Source: Pseudoclavibacter terrae (lineage in GTDB: Bacteria > Actinomycetota > Actinomycetes > Actinomycetales > Microbacteriaceae). From it: DNA of 64,000 nt. The stretch is from assembly GCF_008831075.1 (NCBI RefSeq), contig NZ_WBJX01000006.1, forward strand, positions 1 through 64,000. The letters run 5' to 3'. The stretch's first letter is position 1; the number at the start of each line of letters is the position of its first letter. The notes below the pieces were generated by a model. That model made no database searches. It saw only the letters and a program-made list of their open reading frames with translations, and was not told the DNA's origin. Positions 1 through 8,136 of this stretch are shown here, piece after piece. The position numbers were made by a program, and so were the translations under genes.

Positions 1-355
1 CGGTGGCGAGTTCCACGACCTCGAGGCCGCGCTGGATCTCGCCGGCCGCGTCGGACACGACCTTGCCGTGCTCGGACGTGATGATGCGCGCGAGCTCCAG
101 CTTCCGCTCGTTCAACAGCTCACGGAACTTGAAGATGATGTTCTGGCGCTTCGCGATCGAGGTGTTGGACCAGCCCGGGAACGCGGCCTTGGCGGCGGCG
201 ATCGCGGCGTTGATCTCGGCGTCGTCGGCGAGAGCGACGTTGCCCGTCGCGGTGCCGAGGGCCGGGTTGAAGACCGGCGAGGTGCGCGCTGGCGCGGTGG
301 TCGAGTAGGCGCCGTCGATCCAGTGCTGGATCGTGGGCAGAGCAGTGTCAGTCAT
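1..355 (-). CDS. iolA: Methylmalonate-semialdehyde dehydrogenase (CoA-acylating), N-terminal part
   Basis: Only the first 118 codons are in the window; the gene continues past base 1. Translation from the ATG at 355 begins MTDTALPTIQHWIDGAYS and contains VFNPALGTATGNVALADDAEI and KRQNIIFKFRELLNERK, the pattern of the N-terminal NAD-binding half of the MmsA/IolA aldehyde dehydrogenase family. The family converts malonate semialdehyde, or methylmalonate semialdehyde, to acetyl- or propionyl-CoA, the last step of myo-inositol breakdown. It lies 89 bases downstream of the Cgl0159-family gene and iolC on the same strand, the order I recall for the inositol locus of Corynebacterium glutamicum. The catalytic Cys is outside the window, so the name rests on the N-terminus and the context. 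Confidence 0.85.
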   Translation of the reverse strand, partial: MTDTALPTIQHWIDGAYSTTAPARTSPVFNPALGTATGNVALADDAEINAAIAAAKAAFPGWSNTSIAKRQNIIFKFRELLNERKLELARIITSEHGKVVSDAAGEIQRGLEVVELAT

Positions 356-444
356 TGATCTTCCTTCGCTGTGGTGCACCGGGTTGGGAGCGGCGCGAGT
401 GGATGCGGCAGCTGCCGCGACGTGAGGGTGTCGGTGTTCCGAGC

Positions 445-1353
445 TCAGCTCGGGGTGTGCACGAGGCGCGCGGCCGTGTCCACGGCCGCCGAGACGTCGC
501 CGTCTGCGGGGTAGAGGAGCGTGCGGCCGACGACGAGTCCGCGAACCCCGGGGAGGGCGAGGGCGTCAGCCCACTTGGCGTAGACCGCCTCCTGGTCGCC
601 GTTCGGCTCTCCGCCGAGCAGCAGCGTCGGCATGGTCGTCGCCGCCATCACGCGCTCCATCTCGGGGACGACGGGCAGCTTCATCCAGGTCGACCCGGAG
701 CTGTTGCCGAGACCCGAGGCGATGGCGATCGAGGTGATGACGGCGTCCGCCGAGAGGTCGTTGACGATCCGCCCGTCCTTCCACTCGCTCATGAACGGCT
801 CGAGCATGATCGGAAGGGACGCCGCCGCCGCGTCGTCAACGGCACGGGCGTTCGCCTCGAGCGTCGAGACCGTGCCTGCGTCGGAGAGGTTCACCCGGAG
901 GAGCGTCTTCGCGAAGTCGATGCCGTCGCGCACCATCGAGTCGATGTCGTAGCCGGTGAAGCGGTCGTCCATCTCGAAGCTCGCGCCTCGGAGTCCACCG
1001 CGGTTCATGGAGCCGACGATGAGCTTGTCGTCGAGCACTCCGAGCAGGGCGAGGTCGTCGATGATGTCCGGCGTGCCGAGCACGCCATCCACACCTGGCC
1101 GGGAGAGCGCGAGCGCGAGGCGGTCGAGCAGGTCATAGCGGTCGGCCATGGCCATGGCGTCGTCGCGGACGCCGAGGGCGCCACGAGCCGGGTGGTCGGC
1201 CGCCACGAAGAAGAGCCGGCGGTCTTCGGGGAGCAGCGACGAACGGCGCTTGCGGCCGGCCAGCGCTTCCCTGAGGGCGGCTGGGCCGTCGGCGCGCGCG
1301 TCGCGGAGCTTGTCGAACGCGGCTTCGTCGAGGATCCGGTACGTCTCAGGCAA
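445..1353 (-). CDS. Cgl0159-family (beta/alpha)8 protein, aldolase-like, inositol operon
   Basis: A 302-residue protein with TIM-barrel aldolase character: RLFFVAADHPARGALGV near residue 50, GVDGVLGTPDIIDDLALLG near 90, SWMKLPVV-type strand near 220 and a C-terminal GVRGLVVGRTLLYP. The TTG start at 1353 is chosen because AAGGAGAAC precedes it at good spacing and it overlaps the end of iolC by 8 bases, indicating translational coupling. Proteins of this family sit between iolC and iolA in actinobacterial inositol clusters. By position the likely job is cleavage of 2-deoxy-5-keto-gluconate 6-phosphate (the IolJ step), since IolC makes that substrate and IolA uses one product. That function is inferred from context only; a DeoC-like activity on another sugar phosphate is possible. 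Confidence 0.75.
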   Translation of the reverse strand: MPETYRILDEAAFDKLRDARADGPAALREALAGRKRRSSLLPEDRRLFFVAADHPARGALGVRDDAMAMADRYDLLDRLALALSRPGVDGVLGTPDIIDDLALLGVLDDKLIVGSMNRGGLRGASFEMDDRFTGYDIDSMVRDGIDFAKTLLRVNLSDAGTVSTLEANARAVDDAAAASLPIMLEPFMSEWKDGRIVNDLSADAVITSIAIASGLGNSSGSTWMKLPVVPEMERVMAATTMPTLLLGGEPNGDQEAVYAKWADALALPGVRGLVVGRTLLYPADGDVSAAVDTAARLVHTPS

Positions 1354-2314
1354 GGGAGTTCTCCTTCAGGATCTCGTCGACCTCCGCCGTCGATGGCATG
1401 GCGGTCGAGCACTCGAGTCGCGAGGCCACGATGGCTCCGGCGACGTTCGCGAAGCGCAGGATGTGCTCGAGGTCCCAGCCGGCGATGAGGCCCTTGCAGA
1501 ACGCGCCGCCGAAGCTGTCGCCGGCTCCGAGGCCGTTGATGACGTCGACGAAGTGCGTCGGCACCTCGATGGATCCTTCGCGGGTCTTGGCGAGCACACC
1601 CCGTGGGCCCTGCTTGACGACCGCGATGTCCACTCCTCGCTCCAGGAGCGCATCCGCTGCCCGCTGGGGCTCGGTCTCGCCGACGGCGACCTCGCACTCC
1701 TCCTTGTTCCCGATGGCGATCGTCGACTGCGCGAGGATCGGCTCGATGGCGGCCGTCGCGGTTGCGGCATCCGGCCAGAACATGGCGCGGTAGTCGAGGT
1801 CGAGGATGGTGTGGTCGCGGCGAGCGCGGGCGGCGAACGCGGCGTGGTGCGCAGCCCGGCTCGGCTCCTCGGAGAGGCCGGTGACGGTGGCCCAGAAGAT
1901 CTTGGCGTCGCGGATCGCGTCGAGGTCGAGCGTCTCAGCCTCGATGTTGAGATCCGGCGCCTTGGGCTGCCGGTAGAAGTACAGCGGGAAGTCGTCTGGC
2001 GGGAAGATCTCGCAGAACGTGACTGGCGTGGCGAGCGAGTCGTCGCGCGTCACGAAGCCGCTCTTCACGCCCAGGCGCTCGAGCTCCCGCACGATGTAGC
2101 GGCCGAAGGGGTCGTCACCCGTGCGGGTGATGACCGCCGAGTTCAGGCCGTGCTTGGCGCCGGCGACTGCGACGTTCGTCGCGCTGCCGCCGAGGAACTT
2201 CCCGAACGTGGAGACATCCTCGAGCCCGACACCGGTCTGGAGAGGGTAGATGTCGACGCCAACACGGCCGAGCGTGATGAGGTCGAACGCTGACGTAGCT
2301 GTTGTAGTGGTCAT
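1346..2314 (-). CDS. iolC: 5-dehydro-2-deoxygluconokinase (PfkB family)
   Basis: A 322-residue ribokinase/PfkB-type sugar kinase. Visible features are the N-terminal LGRVGVDIYPLQTGVGLEDV, the GGSATNVAVAGAKHG substrate/dimer motif near residue 39 and the PfkB signature NGLGAGDSFGGAFCKGL near 260, whose Asp is the catalytic base. Family members in inositol operons phosphorylate 5-dehydro-2-deoxy-D-gluconate at O6. Adjacency to the Cgl0159-family gene and iolA supports IolC over a generic fructokinase. It is the first gene of the visible operon, and its upstream region carries an IolR-like site at 2375-2384, so induction by inositol is likely. Confidence 0.85.
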   Translation of the reverse strand: MTTTTATSAFDLITLGRVGVDIYPLQTGVGLEDVSTFGKFLGGSATNVAVAGAKHGLNSAVITRTGDDPFGRYIVRELERLGVKSGFVTRDDSLATPVTFCEIFPPDDFPLYFYRQPKAPDLNIEAETLDLDAIRDAKIFWATVTGLSEEPSRAAHHAAFAARARRDHTILDLDYRAMFWPDAATATAAIEPILAQSTIAIGNKEECEVAVGETEPQRAADALLERGVDIAVVKQGPRGVLAKTREGSIEVPTHFVDVINGLGAGDSFGGAFCKGLIAGWDLEHILRFANVAGAIVASRLECSTAMPSTAEVDEILKENSLA

Positions 2315-2374
2315 ACGGCTCTGTACAACTTTCGGTCCGATGGTGAACGAGGACGAGAGTCAGCATACACCTAT

Positions 2375-2384
2375 TGTCCTGACA
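2375..2384. promoter_or_regulatory. Candidate IolR operator upstream of iolC
   Basis: TGTCCTGACA lies inside the inverted repeat TTGTC-CT-GACAA at 2374-2385, about 60 bases upstream of the iolC start. It fits the degenerate IolR consensus KGWCHTRACA that I recall for the GntR-type inositol repressor of Corynebacterium glutamicum. No clear -10/-35 pair could be fixed around it. The consensus is from memory and the assignment is inference. Confidence 0.5.
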
Positions 2385-2400
2385 AAGTAACAAAGTCGTG

Positions 2401-2415
2401 CGTTCGGACCGAACG
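2401..2415. repeat. 15-bp inverted repeat CGTTCGG-A-CCGAACG
   Basis: Perfect 7-bp arms around a single base. It lies 29 bases beyond the stop codon of the carboxylate-amine ligase gene and about 87 bases upstream of iolC. It is too short-looped for a convincing intrinsic terminator, so a second operator for the iol promoter is equally plausible. Confidence 0.35.
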
Positions 2416-2444
2416 GCTGACCTCCGCCCGCGGTTCGGCGGGTA

Positions 2445-3548
2445 TCAGGCCTTGAGCTCCTCGATGAGCGAGTCGACGACGGGGACAAGCGCGCCGTCGT
2501 GCGCCTCCGCCACGCGCCGCTGCCGGTCGCTCGACGAGCCGCCCTCGATGATCTCGGCGATCACCGCGAGCTCCCGCGTGCATCCGAGGTCCTCGGCGAC
2601 CCGCAGGTACTCGCCCTCGATGCGCTCGGCCAGCACCTCCGTCACGGGGCGCTCGTTGCCGTGCGCGTCCTCGATGATGATCGCGTCGAGGCCGTAGCGC
2701 GCCGCTCTCCACTTGTTCTCGCGCACGAACCACGACGGGAGGCGATCCGTGTCCCTGCCGGCGTCGAGCTCCCGAGATGCGTGCTCGACGATGACGTGGT
2801 TGAGCGCGACCATGGCCCCGAGCTCGCGGAGGTTCGTCGCCCCGTCCGAGATGCGGATCTCCACCGTGCCCCACTGCGCCGACGGGCGCACGTCCCAGCG
2901 CAGCTCCTGCACCTCGTCGACGATGCCGGTGTGGAGCACGTCGTGGGCGACTCGCTCGTAGTCCTCCCACGTCTCCATCTCCGGCGGGAGACCGCCCGTC
3001 GGGAGCTGCTGGAAGATCATCGTGCGGTGGGAGCTGAAGGTCGTGTCCTCGCCCTGCCAGTACGGGCTGGATGCGGAGAGCGCGAGCATGAGGGGGTAGT
3101 TGGCGAGCGCGGCCCGCATGATCGCGGGCACCTTCCGGAAGTCCTCGATCCCGATGTGGGTGTGCACGCCCCAGATCGCGAGCTGCCCGCCCCAGCGCCC
3201 GGAGCGCTCGGACACCATGCGGTAGCGCTCGCCGGGGGACCGCTGCTGCTCGCGCCACTTCGAGAACGGATGCGTGCCGGAGCCGATGACCGCCGCGCCA
3301 GCCTCATCCGCGGCCGTCAGCAGGGAGTCCCGCAGGCCGCGCAGCTCATCGACCGCCGCTCCCGCGGAACGGTGCACCCCCGTCACGAGCTCGACGGTGT
3401 TCGTCAGGAACTCCTTCGTGAACCGCTCGTCGCCGAGGCGGGCGATGAGCTCTGGAGCGATGCCGGTCAGCTCGCGCGACGCAGCGTCGACGATACCGAG
3501 CTCCCATTCGACGCCGAGAGTCGAACGCTCTGATGAGGCGAAACGCAT
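2445..3548 (-). CDS. Carboxylate-amine ligase, YbdK-type glutamate-cysteine ligase family
   Basis: The start is set at the ATG at 3548, giving 367 residues beginning MRFASSERSTLGVEWELGIVD, close to the usual YbdK length. Family motifs are the N-terminal GVEWELGIV, the WGVHTHIGIEDF motif near residue 130 with paired His, and the RISDGATNLRE region near 245. The family has a glutamine-synthetase-like fold and ATP-dependent carboxylate-amine ligase activity; E. coli YbdK has weak gamma-glutamylcysteine synthetase activity. Actinobacteria usually use mycothiol, so glutathione synthesis is doubtful and the real substrate pair is unknown. It is monocistronic, between the iol operon and a small divergent membrane gene. 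Confidence 0.75.
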   Translation of the reverse strand: MRFASSERSTLGVEWELGIVDAASRELTGIAPELIARLGDERFTKEFLTNTVELVTGVHRSAGAAVDELRGLRDSLLTAADEAGAAVIGSGTHPFSKWREQQRSPGERYRMVSERSGRWGGQLAIWGVHTHIGIEDFRKVPAIMRAALANYPLMLALSASSPYWQGEDTTFSSHRTMIFQQLPTGGLPPEMETWEDYERVAHDVLHTGIVDEVQELRWDVRPSAQWGTVEIRISDGATNLRELGAMVALNHVIVEHASRELDAGRDTDRLPSWFVRENKWRAARYGLDAIIIEDAHGNERPVTEVLAERIEGEYLRVAEDLGCTRELAVIAEIIEGGSSSDRQRRVAEAHDGALVPVVDSLIEELKA

Positions 3549-3670
3549 GGTTGAAGCGTAGACGCACCAGTGGTCGCGGCGTGTCTGCATTGCGGGGTAT
3601 TCCGAATCCGCCGCAAGATAGGGGGAGGAGTCGGGCGACGGCAGGCGCCGCCCGAGAAGCGGAGGCCCTC

Positions 3671-3880
3671 ATGCGCTACTCGGATGCACTCTCGGAGCTC
3701 GCCACAGCGGGTGCGCAGGACTTCGTTCCGTACGTCATCGGGGCCGTTCTGCTCGTGCTCCTCGGCGGCATCGTGCTCTTCTTCGTGCAGCGGCGACAGC
3801 GCGCGGCGGAGCGCTCGAGCGACTGGGCCGACGACCGCGACGGACGCGGGACGTCCGGCGATGATTCTGCGGTTGGCTAA
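3671..3880 (+). CDS. Small single-span membrane protein
   Basis: A 69-residue product starting MRYSDALSELATAGAQDF, with one transmembrane segment (about residues 18-39, VPYVIGAVLLVLLGGIVLFF), then VQRRQRAAER and an acidic tail. The order LATAGA, hydrophobic span, basic cluster resembles the C-terminal sorting region of LPXTG-type proteins. Here it is at the N-terminus of a tiny protein, so it is more likely a plain one-span membrane protein with N-out/C-in topology set by the RRQR cluster. It has no recognised family. It lies upstream of rpsP with its own ATG. Confidence 0.5.
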   Translation: MRYSDALSELATAGAQDFVPYVIGAVLLVLLGGIVLFFVQRRQRAAERSSDWADDRDGRGTSGDDSAVG

Positions 3881-4024
3881 CTGGCCGAGAATCTGCCAAA
3901 CTAGGCAGTTGAGCCTCGCGGGCTCGACCCTCTAATCCGGCCCGCGGTTCACCATTGAGCTCTGCCGAGTGTGCCCCACGCCCTCCGGCTGTCGTTCGCC
4001 GATACACACACCATCAGGAGACAC
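3881..4024 (+). promoter_or_regulatory. rpsP upstream region with two small hairpins
   Basis: This 144-base gap precedes the rpsP operon. It holds the inverted repeats CTGCC-AAACTA-GGCAG (3890-3905) and GAGCC/GGCTC just after. The ribosome site AGGAG at 4016-4020 precedes the GTG start by four bases. No -35/-10 pair is convincing, so the promoter is only placed in the region. Confidence 0.35.
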
Positions 4025-4441
4025 GTGGCTGTCAAAATTCGTCTGAAGCGCCTGGGCAAGATCCGGGCACCCTACTACCGCATCGTCGTCGCCGACTCGC
4101 GCACCAAGCGCGACGGTCGCGTCATCGAGGAGATCGGCAAGTACCACCCCACCGAGAACCCCTCGTTCATCGAGGTCAACTCGGAGCGTGCACAGTACTG
4201 GCTGAGCGTCGGCGCACAGGCCTCCGAGGCCGTCGTCGTGCTCCTCAAGCTCACGGGCGACTGGGGCAAGTTCACGGGCGAAGGCTCGACCGAGAACCAG
4301 GTCAAGGCACCTGAGGGCAAGGTCCCCTTCGTCGCAGAGGCCGGCAAGAAGCCTGTCCTCCGCCCCAAGGCTGAGCCCAAGGCAGCTCCGGCCGCCGAAG
4401 AGGTCACCGAAGAAGCAGCGACCGAAGAGGTCGAGGCCTAG
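4025..4441 (+). CDS. rpsP: 30S ribosomal protein S16
   Basis: A 138-residue protein starting (GTG) [19 protein letters not shown], the S16 signature, followed by [20 protein letters not shown] and a long C-terminal Ala/Glu-rich tail ([19 protein letters not shown]), a common actinobacterial extension. S16 binds 16S rRNA helices in the 30S body and is needed for assembly. It is the first gene of the conserved run rpsP-khpA-rimM-trmD; khpA begins two bases after its stop. The start is fixed by homology and by AGGAG just upstream. Confidence 0.97.
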   Translation: MAVKIRLKRLGKIRAPYYRIVVADSRTKRDGRVIEEIGKYHPTENPSFIEVNSERAQYWLSVGAQASEAVVVLLKLTGDWGKFTGEGSTENQVKAPEGKVPFVAEAGKKPVLRPKAEPKAAPAAEEVTEEAATEEVEA

Positions 4442-4443
4442 TC

Positions 4444-4674
4444 ATGCTCGCTTCCGCGCTGGAACATCTCGTCAAGGGAATCGTCGATCACCCCGACGAT
4501 GTCCGCGTGGACCGCAGCACGGCTGCGCGCGGCGAGGTCCTCGAAGTGCGTGTGCACTCCGAGGACCTCGGCCGCGTCATCGGTCGCTCCGGCCGCACCG
4601 CCAAGGCGCTGCGCACCGTCGTGACCGCGCTTGCCGACGGCCGCCGAGTTCGCGTCGACGTAGTTGACGACTGA
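4444..4674 (+). CDS. khpA: KH-domain RNA-binding protein KhpA
   Basis: A 76-residue single KH domain. It contains VHSEDLGRVIGRSGRTAKALRTVV, in which IGRSGRT is the GXXG loop that contacts RNA. KhpA acts with KhpB (Jag) as an RNA chaperone affecting cell elongation in Gram-positive bacteria. Its position between rpsP and rimM is strongly conserved in actinobacteria. It is translationally tight with both neighbours. Confidence 0.93.
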   Translation: MLASALEHLVKGIVDHPDDVRVDRSTAARGEVLEVRVHSEDLGRVIGRSGRTAKALRTVVTALADGRRVRVDVVDD

Positions 4675-4675
4675 G

Positions 4676-5275
4676 GTGGCAGGCAAGAAGAAGGGCATCA
4701 CCCGGCTCCGTGTCGGTCGCCTCACCAAGGCCCACGGACTGAAGGGTGCCATCAAGCTCGAGCTCTTCACCGATGAGCCCGACCGGCGCTTCGTGCCAGG
4801 CGCGAGCTTCAGCCTCCAGGTGCCGACCGACAGCGAGTGGCACGGCAAGAGCCTGGAACTGCACGAACTCCGCTGGTACAACGGCCACCCTGTGGGCTTC
4901 TTCGTCGGCATCGCCGACCGGACGGCCGCGGAGAGCCTCGCGAAGGCCATTCTCTGGGTCGACTCCAACGACGCCGAGGAGCTCGAGGACGACGCCTGGT
5001 ACGACCACCAGCTCGTCGGGCTCGACGTCCGGCGCGATGGCGCATCCGTCGGCCAGGTCATCCGCGTGGAGCACTTCCCGGCCCAGGACCTCCTCGTCGT
5101 CAAGACCGAGGACGCCGAGGTGCTCGTCCCACTCGTGAAGGCCATCGTCGCCGAGGTCGACCTCGAGGCCGGCACCGTCAGCATCACCCCGCCCAACGGC
5201 CTCTTCGAAGAGGTCGACGAGGCGCAGGTCGAAGCAGACGCGCCCGCCGCCGAGCCCAAGGCTGACGCCGAATAG
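4676..5275 (+). CDS. rimM: Ribosome maturation factor RimM
   Basis: With the GTG at 4676 the protein is 199 residues and starts [32 protein letters not shown] at 4664, overlapping khpA, is the alternative and adds four residues. The N-terminal RimM beta-barrel ([12 protein letters not shown]) is followed by the PRC-barrel domain ([30 protein letters not shown], about 113-142) and the closing motif [18 protein letters not shown]. RimM binds S19 and assists 30S head maturation with S16. A short acidic Ala-rich tail is typical of the lineage. The hairpin at 5298-5327 ends this part of the operon. Confidence 0.94.
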   Translation: MAGKKKGITRLRVGRLTKAHGLKGAIKLELFTDEPDRRFVPGASFSLQVPTDSEWHGKSLELHELRWYNGHPVGFFVGIADRTAAESLAKAILWVDSNDAEELEDDAWYDHQLVGLDVRRDGASVGQVIRVEHFPAQDLLVVKTEDAEVLVPLVKAIVAEVDLEAGTVSITPPNGLFEEVDEAQVEADAPAAEPKADAE

Positions 5276-5297
5276 CCTCGTCCCCTCATCTGCGTTC

Positions 5298-5327
5298 TGC
5301 GCGCCCGCACTCTCCTGCGGGCGCGCA
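5298..5327 (+). terminator. Hairpin terminator between rimM and trmD
   Basis: A perfect 12-bp stem, TGCGCGCCCGCA with its complement, around loop CTCTCC. It lacks a T-tract, as is common in high-GC actinobacteria. It ends seven bases before the TAAGCT hexamer of the trmD promoter, so rpsP-khpA-rimM and trmD may be separate or only partly read through. Confidence 0.65.
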
Positions 5328-5333
5328 TCCGCT

Positions 5334-5339
5334 TAAGCT
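5334..5339 (+). promoter_or_regulatory. -10 element of leaderless trmD promoter
   Basis: TAAGCT is followed by GGAGCCC and the trmD ATG at 5347, a spacing that puts the transcript start at or next to the start codon. The GGAG could also serve as a ribosome site for read-through mRNA. Confidence 0.45.
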
Positions 5340-5346
5340 GGAGCCC

Positions 5347-6099
5347 ATGCGCGTCGACATCGTCACGATCTTTCCCGAGTTCTTCCAGGTGCTCGACGTC
5401 TCTCTGCTCGGCAAGGCCCGGCAGGACGGCCTCATCGACGTCCGCGTGCACGACCTGCGGGATGCGACGACTGACCGGCACCGCACGGTCGACGACACCC
5501 CGTACGGCGGAGGCGCCGGCATGGTCATGAAGCCGGAGCCGTGGGGGCAGACGATCGACGCCATCCTCGACGATGCAGCGGGAGATCGTGGTGCACCGGG
5601 GCTGGCCGTCGCCGACGACGCCGAGCTCGCGGATGCTCGACCGCTTGTCGTCTTCCCGTCGCCAGCCGGGACCGTCTTCACGCAGGCGACGGCCAGGCGC
5701 TACGCGCTCGAGCCGCACATCGTCTTCGGCTGCGGCCGCTACGAGGGCATCGACCAGCGCGTCTTCGAGGACACCGCGGAGCGTGCCAGGGTCGAGCTCG
5801 TGAGCCTCGGCGACTACGTGCTCAATGGGGGAGAGGTGGCCGTGACCGCCATGATCGAGGCGTTCGGTCGGCTCGTGCCAGGCGTCGTCGGCAACCCGGA
5901 GTCGCTCGTCGAGGAGTCGCACGAGGACGGCCTGCTCGAGTACCCGAGCTACACGAAGCCGGCGCTGTGGCGAGGCCGCGAGGTCCCCGACGTGCTGCTG
6001 AGCGGCCACCACGCGAAGATCGCCGCGTGGCGCCACGAGCAGCAGCTCGAGCGCACGCGCCGCGTCCGCCCCGAGCTGCTCCCGCCCGAACTCGGTTAG
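5347..6099 (+). CDS. trmD: tRNA (guanine-N1)-methyltransferase
   Basis: A 250-residue TrmD, the SPOUT-class enzyme that makes m1G37 in tRNA using S-adenosylmethionine and prevents +1 frameshifting. Visible are [13 protein letters not shown] at the N-terminus, [18 protein letters not shown] near 52, and the trefoil-knot SAM site [14 protein letters not shown] near 126 followed by [13 protein letters not shown]. The C-terminus has the RNA-binding [21 protein letters not shown]. Length and order match the family. It is the last gene of the rpsP cluster and faces the inverted map gene. Confidence 0.97.
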   Translation: MRVDIVTIFPEFFQVLDVSLLGKARQDGLIDVRVHDLRDATTDRHRTVDDTPYGGGAGMVMKPEPWGQTIDAILDDAAGDRGAPGLAVADDAELADARPLVVFPSPAGTVFTQATARRYALEPHIVFGCGRYEGIDQRVFEDTAERARVELVSLGDYVLNGGEVAVTAMIEAFGRLVPGVVGNPESLVEESHEDGLLEYPSYTKPALWRGREVPDVLLSGHHAKIAAWRHEQQLERTRRVRPELLPPELG

Positions 6100-6109
6100 C
6101 CCCCGCCAG

Positions 6110-6877
6110 CTAGCTGCGCGCGGTGAGGATGATCGGGTCGCCCTCGGTGATGACGACCGTGTGCTCGCTGTGCGCCCCGCGCGAACCATCCGCGCTTCGG
6201 AGGGTCCACCCGTCGGCATCCTGGACGAGCTTGTCCGTCGTCTCGAGCAGCCACGGCTCGAGCGCCAGGACGAGGCCCGGCTTGAGCGGCATTCCGCGGT
6301 TCGCGCGTCCGCGGTTGGGGACGCTCGGCTCCTGGTGCATGGTTCGGCCGACGCCGTGGCCGCCGAACTCGACATTGACCGGGTAGCCGGCGTTCTTCGC
6401 GACCTGGCCGATGGCGTGCGAGATGTCCCCGAGCTTGTTGCCGGGACGGGCGGCCTCGATAGCCGCCTCGAGCGCCACCTCCGTGGTGTCGATGAGACGC
6501 AGGTCGGCCTCGCGCGGCGTGCCCACGACCACCGTGATCGCCGAGTCGCTGACCCAGCCATCGACGGCGACGGCGAAGTCGAGCGTGAGGACGTCGCCGT
6601 CCTTGAGCGCGTAGTCGTGGGGGAGGCCATGCAGGACGGCGTCGTTGACCGATGTGCAGATGACCTTGCCGAACGGCGAGGCGCCGAAGGAGGGGTGGTA
6701 GTCGATGTAGCAGCTCTTCGCGCCGCGCTTCCTGATGAGCTCGTGGGCTCTGGCATCGAGCTCCAGGAGGTTCGTGCCGACCGCGGCGCTCGCCGACAGC
6801 TCGCTGAGGACCTCGGCGACGAAGCGCCCCGCGGGTCGCATCTCTTCGATTTCGTTCTGGGTGCGCAGCTCGATCAT
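6110..6877 (-). CDS. map: Methionine aminopeptidase, type I
   Basis: A 255-residue protein with start MIELRTQNEIEEMRPAGRFVAEVL at 6877. Metal ligands of the pita-bread fold are visible: TLDFAVAVDGW (the expected DxG Asp position), GHGVGRTMHQEPSV with the conserved His, and ALEPW. The substrate-side SCYIDYHPSFGASPFGKVICTSVNDAVLHG matches the family, with the catalytic His in LHG. It removes the initiator Met co-translationally. It lies on the opposite strand to the ribosomal cluster and converges with trmD with only 10 bases between. Confidence 0.95.
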   Translation of the reverse strand: MIELRTQNEIEEMRPAGRFVAEVLSELSASAAVGTNLLELDARAHELIRKRGAKSCYIDYHPSFGASPFGKVICTSVNDAVLHGLPHDYALKDGDVLTLDFAVAVDGWVSDSAITVVVGTPREADLRLIDTTEVALEAAIEAARPGNKLGDISHAIGQVAKNAGYPVNVEFGGHGVGRTMHQEPSVPNRGRANRGMPLKPGLVLALEPWLLETTDKLVQDADGWTLRSADGSRGAHSEHTVVITEGDPIILTARS

Positions 6878-6941
6878 CCGCCAATCGTACCGGCGACCGT
6901 GCCGTGAGCGAACGATCAAGGCATCGCTCGGGATCCTCCCG

Positions 6942-6947
6942 TAGCGT
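6942..6947 (+). promoter_or_regulatory. -10 element of the 6954 gene (leaderless)
   Basis: TAGCGT, then TGCGTC and the ATG at 6954. The spacing of six bases is that of a leaderless transcript. No ribosome site is present between the hexamer and the ATG. Confidence 0.4.
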
Positions 6948-6953
6948 TGCGTC

Positions 6954-7520
6954 ATGGGCATCGGCCGTCTCGTCTACCGCGCACTCCTCCCCGCTGCGCT
7001 CTTCCTCGCCGCCTGGCAGTTCGTGGGGTGGCTCATCCTGGGTGCGCCCGTCGGGCGCCTCTTCGTCTTCGGCTTCGCCGGTCTCGCCGCCGTCGCCGGG
7101 CTCCTCATCCTCTCCGCGAACTTCTGGCTCCGGCCGGACATCCGGGAGAGCAAGGCCCTGACACTGCGCGACCTGCCGCTCATCATCGTCCCGTGGCTGC
7201 TCTGGGCGGTCGGGGCCGTGGTTCCGGATGCGCCGGGCCTCTGGGTGCTCGCCGCCGCGTTCCTGTCCATGGTGGTCGCGGGCTCCATCGCGCGTCGGCG
7301 ACTCACCGCCGTGGTCCAGGAGCGCCTCGCCGCCGCGCAGGCAGCCGGTCCGCAGGCGAATCCGTTCGGCCTCTTCGGCACGATGCCCGGGATGGCGGGG
7401 CCCGGAATGCCTGGGACGAAGGGAAGCAGGACGCCGACGTCTGGGCCTGGGGGCGCCTCCGGGCCGGATGCGGGCAAGATCATCACGCTCGACCCCGAAC
7501 CTGACGACGAACGGCGCTGA
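6954..7520 (+). CDS. Integral membrane protein of unknown function
   Basis: A 188-residue protein with four predicted transmembrane segments: [56 protein letters not shown] and [18 protein letters not shown] cytoplasmic Gly/Pro-rich tail of about 75 residues ([23 protein letters not shown]) follows. No catalytic motif or known family is recognised. Its place between map and rplS, with its own leaderless-type start, gives no functional hint. Confidence 0.6.
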   Translation: MGIGRLVYRALLPAALFLAAWQFVGWLILGAPVGRLFVFGFAGLAAVAGLLILSANFWLRPDIRESKALTLRDLPLIIVPWLLWAVGAVVPDAPGLWVLAAAFLSMVVAGSIARRRLTAVVQERLAAAQAAGPQANPFGLFGTMPGMAGPGMPGTKGSRTPTSGPGGASGPDAGKIITLDPEPDDERR

Positions 7521-7681
7521 CCTGGCCCGCTCTCGCATTGCGGGGGCAACGCCGGCATGGTTTACTAGATCCTTGTGCCGCGGCTCGACTCTGCCACAGG
7601 GGACGAGAGCACCTCGCGATGCACGCCAACCTCTTCACTGACCTTCGCAGCCGACCTGTGGCGACTGCAGAGAGCGAAATC

Positions 7682-8032
7682 ATGACCAACGTTATCGACG
7701 TCATCGACGCAGCATCGCTGCGCAGCGATGTCCCAGACTTCCGCCCCGGCGACACCGTCAAGGTGCACGTGAACATCGTTGAAGGCACGCGCTCGCGCGT
7801 CCAGGTCTTCCAGGGTGTTGTCATCGCACGTCAGGGCGCCGGCGTCCGCGAGACCTTCACGGTCCGCAAGGTCAGCTTCCAGGTGGGCGTGGAGCGCACG
7901 TTCCCCGTGCACACCCCGGTCATCGAGAAGATCGAGATCGTCTCCCGCGGCGCCGTGCGTCGCGCGAAGCTCTACTACCTGCGCGGACGCCGCGGCAAGG
8001 CTGCGAAGATCCGCGAGAAGCGCGACAACTAG
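7682..8032 (+). CDS. rplS: 50S ribosomal protein L19
   Basis: A 116-residue L19 starting [20 protein letters not shown]. Family motifs are [53 protein letters not shown] and [19 protein letters not shown]19 sits at the subunit interface. The strong hairpin at 8048-8077 ends the transcript. The 160-base upstream gap contains TTTACTAGAT near 7560, a possible -10, but no firm promoter or leader structure was identified. Confidence 0.96.
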   Translation: MTNVIDVIDAASLRSDVPDFRPGDTVKVHVNIVEGTRSRVQVFQGVVIARQGAGVRETFTVRKVSFQVGVERTFPVHTPVIEKIEIVSRGAVRRAKLYYLRGRRGKAAKIREKRDN

Positions 8033-8047
8033 GCTTCAGGCTGTAGG

Positions 8048-8077
8048 CGAATGGCTCCCCAACGCGGGAGCCATTCG
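8048..8077 (+). terminator. rplS terminator hairpin
   Basis: A perfect 12-bp stem, CGAATGGCTCCC and its complement, with loop CAACGC, 16 bases after the rplS stop. It is followed by TGTCGTT rather than a T-run. The GTG at 8077, a possible upstream start for lepB, falls at the base of this stem, which argues against that start. Confidence 0.8.
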
Positions 8078-8136
8078 TGTCGTTCCACACACTGACTGAG
8101 GGTTCCGCCACCGCGGACCGACCGCGAGGGGGAGCC

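Noticed and set aside
4438-6756. A 772-residue minus-strand open frame across rpsP-trmD
   Set aside because: It is antisense to four clearly homologous genes and has Arg/Ser-biased composition, as expected for shadow frames in high-GC DNA.
7521-7681. An L19-type autoregulatory leader before rplS
   Set aside because: No stable hairpin with conserved features was found in the gap; the region is reported only as a possible promoter area.
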